Source: Purshia tridentata (lineage: Eukaryota; Streptophyta; Magnoliopsida; Rosales; Rosaceae). Taken from it: a stretch of DNA of 25,683 nt. The stretch lies in NCBI GenBank assembly GCA_003254885.1, contig QANT01007717.1, forward strand, positions 1 to 25,683, given 5' to 3'. Both the position numbers and the translations under genes were made by a program. Within the stretch, counting starts at the first letter, position 1. Each line of letters starts with the position of its first letter. The notes below the pieces were generated by a model, which was given only the letters and a program-made list of their open reading frames with translations, did no database searches and had not been told where the DNA came from. Below, in pieces: positions 20,234 to 25,683 of this stretch.

Positions 20234-21579
20234 TGGTGCAATTGGAAAGATATTATATTAAGTATGCACCGAAATGATGTTTTCGTGCGTTCTTATCAGA
20301 AAAATGTGCTTCTTGATGGGTAGAACGCTAATCCAAGCATTAGAAAGTGCTTGCCCATATCTTTCTTGCCAACCGGGCACGTTTTGGTGGAAATTGTACA
20401 AAATTGGACTGAGAATGCATCGAAGTGATGTTTTCGTTACTTCTAAACACGAAATGTGCTTCTTTAGGGCTAGAATGCTAATCCAAGCCTGAGAAATTGC
20501 TTCCTCATGTCTTTCCCGCCAACCCATAACATTTTGGTGCAACTTTAACAAAATTGTACTGACTGTGCACCTAAATGATGTTTTCGTTCATTCTTGAAAC
20601 CTAAAGCAGTTACTTAGGGTGAGCTAATCGAGACATTAGAGGGTGCTTTCTCATCTCTTTCTTGCCAACCAAGCATATTTTGGTGCAATTTCGACCAAGT
20701 TAGGCTGAGTATGCACCGAAAAGACATTTTTGTTCCATCCTAACATGAAAAGTGCTTCTTTGAGGCTGGAACACTAATCTAAGCATGAGAAAGTGCATCC
20801 CTATGTCTTTCTTGCCAACCGAGCACATTTTGTTGCAACCTTAGCTGAATTTGACTCAATGTGCACTGAAATGATGTATTCATGCATTCTTAACACCTAA
20901 AGTAGTTCATTTGCGCTAGAACGCTAATCCAAATGTGAGAAAGTGATTCCCCATGGGGTTCGTATCAACCGAGCATGTTTTGGTGCAGCTTTAACCTAGT
21001 TAGACCAAGTGTGCACTGAAATGATGTTCCATGCATTCTTGACACCTAAGGTGGTTCATATGGGCTAAAACACTAATCCAAACAAAAGAATGTGCTTCCT
21101 CATGTCTTTATTGCCAACCGGGCAAGTTGTGTTGCAACGTTAGCCGAATTTGACTCAATGTGCACTGAAATGACATATTAGTGCATTCTTAACCCCTAAA
21201 GCTATTCATTTGCGCTAGAATGCTAATCCAGATGTGAGAAAGTGGTTCCCCATGTGGTTCTTGTCAACCGAGCACGTTTTGGTGCAACTTTAACCAAATT
21301 GGACCAAGTGTGCGCCGAACTGATGTATTCATGCATTCTTTGCACCTAAAGTGGATCTTTAGGGCTTGAACGCTAATTGAGACATGAGAAAGTGCATCCC
21401 CATGTCTTTCTCGCCAACTGGGAACGTTTTGGTGTAACTTTAATCAAATTGGACTTAGTCTGCACCGAAATGACATTTTCATGCATTCTTGAAACCCAAA
21501 ACGGTTCCTTAGGGCGAGCACGCTAATTGGGACATTAGAGAGTGCTTCCTCGTCTCTTTCTTTCCAATAGGGCACGTTT
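20234..21579 (-). repeat. Rearranged right-array block with hybrid monomers
   Basis: The order is 8, 7, 6, 5, X, a Y/1-to-8 hybrid (near 20980), X, Y, then a 4-to-6 hybrid (near 21430) leading back to 5. It therefore departs from the 10-mer. The hybrids change type inside the conserved core, as expected from unequal exchange between non-equivalent monomers. The assignments were made by eye. Confidence 0.65.
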
Positions 21580-23066
21580 TGGTGCAATTTAGACCAAGTT
21601 AGGCTGAGTACGCACTTAAAAGACATTTTTTCTATCCTAACATTAAATGTGCTTCTTTGAGGCTTGAACGCTAATCCAAGCATGAGAAAGTGCATCCCTA
21701 TGTCTTTCTTGCCAACCGAGCACGTTTTGTTGCAACGTTAGTAGAATTTGACTCAATGTGCATTGAAATGACGTATTCATGCATTCTTAACACCTAAAGT
21801 AGTTCATTTGTGCTAGAACGCTTATCAAGAAGTGAGAAAGTGATTCCCTACGTGGTTCTTATCAACCGAGCACGTTTTGGTGCAACTTTAACCCAATTGG
21901 ACCAAGTATGCACTGATATGAGGTATTCGTGCATTCTTAGCACCTAATGTGGATCTTTAGGGCTTGAACGCTAATCGAGAATGAGAAAGTGCATCCCCAT
22001 GTCGTTCTTGAAAACCGAGAACGTTTCGGTGTAACTTTAATCAAATTGGACTCAGTGTGCACCGAAATGACATTTTCGTGCATTCTTAAGACCCAAAGCA
22101 GTTCTTTAGGGTTAGCACACTAATATCGAGGCATGAGAAAGTGCTTCCTCATGTCTTTCTTGCCAACCAAGATAGTTTTGGTGCAATTTTGACGAATTTG
22201 GGCTGAGTATGCACCGAAATAGTGTTTTCGTGCATTCTTAACACCTAAATGGTTCTTTAGGACTAGCACGCTAATCGAGAAATGAGAAAGTGCTTCATCA
22301 TACCTTTCTTGCTAATCAGCCACGTTTTGATTCAATTCTGATGAAAGTAGACTGAGTATGCACTGAAATGATGTTTTAGTTCTTTCTTAGCACGGAATGT
22401 GCTTCTTGAGGGTTGGAACGTTAATCCAAGCATGAGTATGTGCTTCTTGCCAACCGAGCATATTTTGGTGCAACTTTAACCAAATTGTACACAGTGTGCA
22501 CCGAAAATGACGTTCCATGCATTCTTAACACCTAAAGTGGTTCATTTGGACTAGAACACTAATCCAAACAAGACAAAGTGCTTCCTCATGTCTTTACTGC
22601 CAACCAGGCACATTTTGGTGCAATTGAAATGAAATTAGATTGAGTGTGCACTGCAATGCTGTTTTCGTATGTTCTTAATAGAAAAATGTGCTTCTTGAGG
22701 GGTAGAACGCTAATTCAAGCATTAGAAAGTACTTCCCCATATCTTTCTTGCCAACCAAGCACGTTTTGGTGGAAATTGCACTAAATTGGACTGAGTATTC
22801 ACCGGAATGATGTTTTCTTTACTTCTAAACACGAAATGTGCTTCTTTTGGGCTAGAATGCTAATCCAAGCATGAGAAACTACTTCCTCATGTCTTTCTCG
22901 CCAACCGATAACGTTTTGGTGCAGCTTTAAGCAAATTGTACTTGGTGTACACCGAAATGACATTTTCGTTCATTCTTGAAACCTAAAGCGGTTCTTTTGG
23001 GTGAGCGCGCTAATCGAGACATTAAAGAGTGCATCTTCGTCTCTTTCTTTCCAACCAGGCATGTTT
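21580..23066 (-). repeat. Right HOR unit B (1487 bp, 10 monomers)
   Basis: Plus-strand order 5, X, Y, 4, 3, 2, 1, 8, 7, 6, the same circular order as unit A. This confirms the 10-mer as the basic unit. Confidence 0.85.
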
Positions 23067-23301
23067 TGGTGCAATTTGGACCAAGTTAGGTTGAGTATGC
23101 ACCGGAAGGACAGTTTTGTTCTATCCTAACACGAAATGTGCTTTTTTGAGGCTGGAACGCTAATCTAAGCATGAGAAAGTGCATCCCTATGTCTTTCTTG
23201 CCAACCGAGCACATTTTGTTGCAACGTGAGCCGAATTTGACTCAATGTGTACTGAAATGACGTATTAGGGCATTCTTCACACCTAAAGTAGTTCATTTGG
23301 G
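23067..23301 (-). repeat. Terminal right-array monomers 5 and X, cut by LINE-2
   Basis: Type 5 and the start of X remain. The satellite stops in TAAAGTAGTTCATTTGGG (23284-23301), where normal copies continue with CTAGAACGCTAATCC, and the LINE-2 5' end follows. Confidence 0.85.
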
Positions 23302-23798
23302 AGAGATGCTCCCCCTTCTTTCTAGAATCCTCCTTGTTGCCCCCTACAACAGCCCCATGTCTCTACTCCTAAACCATGATTTCGATTAGTTCTGAGCCAC
23401 CTTTGGCCTCTAATTTGTTTCCCCACCCAGCCATAAACACCCCTATCTCCTTTACCACCCCTAAACACCCCCTTGCTGCCTTCTATAGCAAATGACTCCT
23501 TCTCCCCTTACCTGCAAGTGACTTGCCCCCAGACTTTGTTTCCAACCATTTCTTCACATTCTCAAGCCTCAAATTTGCCCCTCCATCACGCCACAAACCT
23601 CCCCCCAATTTCTCTTACACCTTCAAACACTCATGTGCTGCCCCCACCTCTTTTTCTTGTTCCATGGTCGAGTCCTTGTCTTGGCCCCGTTTTCAACCAC
23701 CCTTCGCGTCTTTACTCACTCCTCAACCTACCTTAACCCTCTCCCCATCGTCCAAACCCTCTCATACAGTGCTTAGCGAGCTTTTTGGTGCCATTTCC
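23302..23798 (+). other. LINE-2 5' UTR
   Basis: This is a C- and T-rich leader without AT-rich promoter features. One frame is open from about 23523 and includes an in-frame ATG at 23664, so translation could start there instead of at 23799. The later Met is preferred because its context aligns with the proposed LINE-1 start. Confidence 0.55.
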
Positions 23799-25501
23799 AT
23801 GGCTAAGGTGAGCTTCCAGGTTTGTGCGAAAGAGGGAGGGACTCCAAAGATCCAAGCTGCACAAGGTACCCCAAGGCGTCTAGTGGACAATAACCCCTTG
23901 GATAATAGAGGGTTGGAGTGGGCAGAGAAGTCAAAGCTCTCAGTTCACGTGCATTCCTTGGATGCTGCACCTGCCAGCTCCTTGGGTCATGTGTTTATAC
24001 CCGTTGGGGCCTCCAGCTTGCTTCACATGGGTCAAAAAGGTGAGGAGCAACCTAATTTGAGGGGACAAGCCAGCTGCACTCCCAATGGACCCCTACCATG
24101 CACTTCCAAAAATGGTAAGTCTAGGTTTTTGGATAAGGAAAATGGGAACACCTTTGCTTTGTTTAAGGAAGCGTCCACATCACCCATTTTGTCTCTTGGA
24201 CCAGTTGACACCCTTTGCCCAAAAGTTGGACAGAACCCTAACCACCTTCCCCAAACTGTGCCCCCCTTTGTCAACTCCCAGCCCTTGCCAAACCAACCTA
24301 AAAATTACAGCCAGGCTGTTAGTGGGGTTGGGAGTCATCTCCATGCTCCTATGAAGCTCAAGTTCCACCAACCAACCTTGGAAGGGAACCGTTGAGGGCG
24401 TCTCCACCACCTCATGTGGTGGCCAAAGGTTGCAAGCAATGGGAAAATTGCTTAGTTGGCTATATGCTGGAGAAAAAGCTGCCATTCATAGAGGTTAAGT
24501 CCATTGCCATGAGAGTGTGGGGAAATAAGGGGCTGATTGAGGTTTTGGCCAATGAGGGTGGATTTTTCTTCTTTAAGTTTGGTAGGGCTGAAGATTGCTC
24601 ATCTATTTTGGAGGCTAGACCATGGATTTTTGCTGGTAAGCCCTTGTTTTTAAAGAAGTGGCAGCAAGGTCTCATCCTCACTAAGGAATCCCACTCTAGG
24701 ATCCCCATTTGGGTCAAGTTCTATAATGTCCCTCATGAGTTTTGGACGGCTAATGGGCTGAGCTATATTGCAAGCACAGTAGGAAGGCTGCTATATGCAG
24801 ATAGCCTTACTGAAAATCATAAGAGAATCTCTTATGCTCGGGTGTGTGTGGAGGTGGATGCTTCATCAGAATTAATTGATTCCTTTGATCTTGTGTTGAA
24901 TGGTGAAGATGATGGTATCACTCCTAGGTCGGTGGAGATTTATGCGGTATATCAATCGAAACCGATGGTGTGCACCTTGTGTAAATCTTTTGGTCATTCG
25001 CATGGCAGTTGCTCCCCTAATTATAAGCCTATGGTGTGGATTAAAAAAGGTGTAGCTGATACTAGTGCTCAACCCAAGGAATTTCAACCACTAAAGCCAA
25101 GTGTGGAGAATGGCCCAATTGATGGTGACAAGCAAATGGGTGGATGGAGTACCATTACCAATCCGATTGAAGTAATTGGAGCAATCCGCAACTTCAAGGG
25201 TGATGGTACTTCTTGTGCTATTGATGTGGAGAGTAGCCCTCCTTCCCCAGCCCCTATGATCACCTCTTTTAAATCCTTTAATATGCTAGAGGTGGAGAGG
25301 GACACTACTAGTGATATTGAGCCAAGCAAGGCCTCCCCCGACAAGTCTCTTTGGCCGAGTAAGATACTTGGCAAGAATATTGATGGTATTCCAGTAGGGG
25401 AAGGGGCATTTTCAAGTAACAAGCATAAGAAGAAGATGAAGAAGAAACCTCATAAGAAGGGCACTCCTTGCCTGGGCACATCCCCTAAGCTTCCCCAATG
25501 A
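23799..25501 (+). pseudogene. LINE-2 ORF1 (gag-like, DUF4283 plus CCHC knuckle), one frameshift
   Basis: This is a nucleic-acid-binding ORF1 protein of the plant L1 type. The N-terminal part (from Met at 23799, or Met at 23664) has NNPLDNRGLEW and ends at TGA 24393-24395, just after KNYSQAVSGVG and KFHQPTLEGN. The frame then continues with SPPPHVVAKGCKQWENCLVG, so a single-base loss near 24385-24394 explains the break. The second part has the DUF4283-like core (LVGYMLEKKLPF, GGFFFFKFGRAED, PWIFAGKPLFLKKW, FYNVPHEFWT), the knuckle CTLCKSFGHSHGSC at 24971-25012 (CX2CX4HX4C), WSTITNPIEVIGA, and a Lys-rich tail. The stop at 25499-25501 overlaps the ORF2 ATG. Apart from this one lesion it looks well preserved. 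Confidence 0.88.
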
Positions 25502-25683
25502 TCATGGTAGCTTGTTGGAACATTAGAGGTCTTAATTGCCCCCCTAAGCAAGCTGATTTGCGGAATTTTTTGAAGGATAACAATTTAGCTCTTATTGGCA
25601 TAATGGAGACAGGGGTTCGTAAATGTAACAAGGTAGCCGTTTCTAACCCAATTTTTTCGCATTGGAATGTGGATGACAACTAT
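25498..25683 (+). CDS. LINE-2 ORF2, N-terminal endonuclease part (cut by window end)
   Basis: The ATG at 25498 overlaps the ORF1 TGA as ATGA, so ORF2 lies in the -1 frame relative to ORF1. The 62 visible codons are open. They include CWNIRGLN (Asn8) and LIGIMETGVR (Glu37), the first two conserved blocks of the AP-like endonuclease, aligning with the LINE-1 ORF2 start. A second Met at codon 3 is possible. Whether the rest is intact cannot be seen. Confidence 0.88.
   Translation, partial: MIMVACWNIRGLNCPPKQADLRNFLKDNNLALIGIMETGVRKCNKVAVSNPIFSHWNVDDNY

Larger units (their letters stand above)
18668..23301 (-). repeat. Right satellite array: inverted orientation, ~1485-bp 10-mer HOR
   Basis: This is the same family reverse-complemented: CGTTTTGGTGCAA, TTGCCAACCGGGCACG, CATGAGAAAGTGCTTCC, TGCACCGAAATGA and GTGCATTCTTAACACCTAAAG recur every ~149 bp. 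Matching each monomer to the left-array types gives the plus-strand order 8-7-6-5-X-Y-4-3-2-1, where X (TTTTGTTGCAACG...GAATTTGACTCAATG) and Y are absent from the left array. Type 8 anchors at 18751 and 20234 are 1483 bp apart, and type 5 anchors at 21580 and 23067 are 1487 bp apart. Copies differ visibly more than in the left array, so this block is older or less homogenised. Confidence 0.93.
23302..25683 (+). mobile_element. LINE-2: 5' portion of a second plant L1-type element
   Basis: The element begins AGAGATGCTCCCCC directly after satellite and runs off the window in ORF2. Its order matches LINE-1: 5' UTR, ORF1 with DUF4283-like core and CCHC knuckle, ORF2 endonuclease. The proteins of the two LINEs are clearly homologous but differ at many positions, so they are different subfamilies or old relatives, not copies from one recent burst. 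One frameshift is visible in ORF1. The visible part of ORF2 is open. Confidence 0.93.

Overview
The window reads as nuclear DNA of a flowering plant. Two L1-type LINEs with plant-style architecture (ORF1 with a DUF4283-like domain and a CCHC knuckle; ORF2 with an AP endonuclease, reverse transcriptase and C-terminal zf-RVT zinc motif) are embedded in a large satellite array. I see no host protein-coding gene that I can defend, no tRNA or rRNA and no CRISPR. The species cannot be named from the sequence.

Layout. (1) 1-3307 is AT-rich intergenic DNA with a 20-bp minisatellite, diverged LTR-like remnants, three hairpin-forming inverted repeats and a short AATCCTAG-type repeat. (2) 3308-12720 is a plus-oriented satellite. 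Its ~148-bp monomers are organised as an 8-monomer higher-order repeat (HOR) of 1181 bp, with seven full units and one truncated unit, very homogeneous apart from a set of internal partial duplications. (3) 12721-18634 is LINE-1, near full length, on the minus strand, with its poly(A) as a T10 run at 12721. It is broken by at least five in-frame stops, many frameshifts and an Asp-to-Asn change in RT motif A. (4) 18668-23301 is the same satellite family in the opposite orientation, more diverged, with a 10-monomer HOR of ~1485 bp plus an irregular central block. (5) 23302-25683 is the 5' part of a second, related LINE (LINE-2) on the plus strand, cut by the window end. Its ORF1 has one frameshift and its ORF2 start overlaps the ORF1 stop as ATGA.

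Most informative result: the left 1181-bp 8-mer equals the right ~1485-bp 10-mer minus two adjacent monomers (called X and Y here). The junction lies in the conserved TTTCGGTGCA block shared by the monomers, which looks like an unequal crossover followed by amplification. The satellite changes orientation exactly at LINE-1, with no visible target-site duplication. The two LINEs lie head to head around the inverted block, and both ends of that block fall at the same monomer phase.

Nothing here forms a pathway. The parts work together only as retrotransposon insertions into, and rearrangement of, a tandem array. Single N characters at 12084 and 14667 sit between short direct duplications and look like assembly joins, so fine structure at those points should not be trusted.
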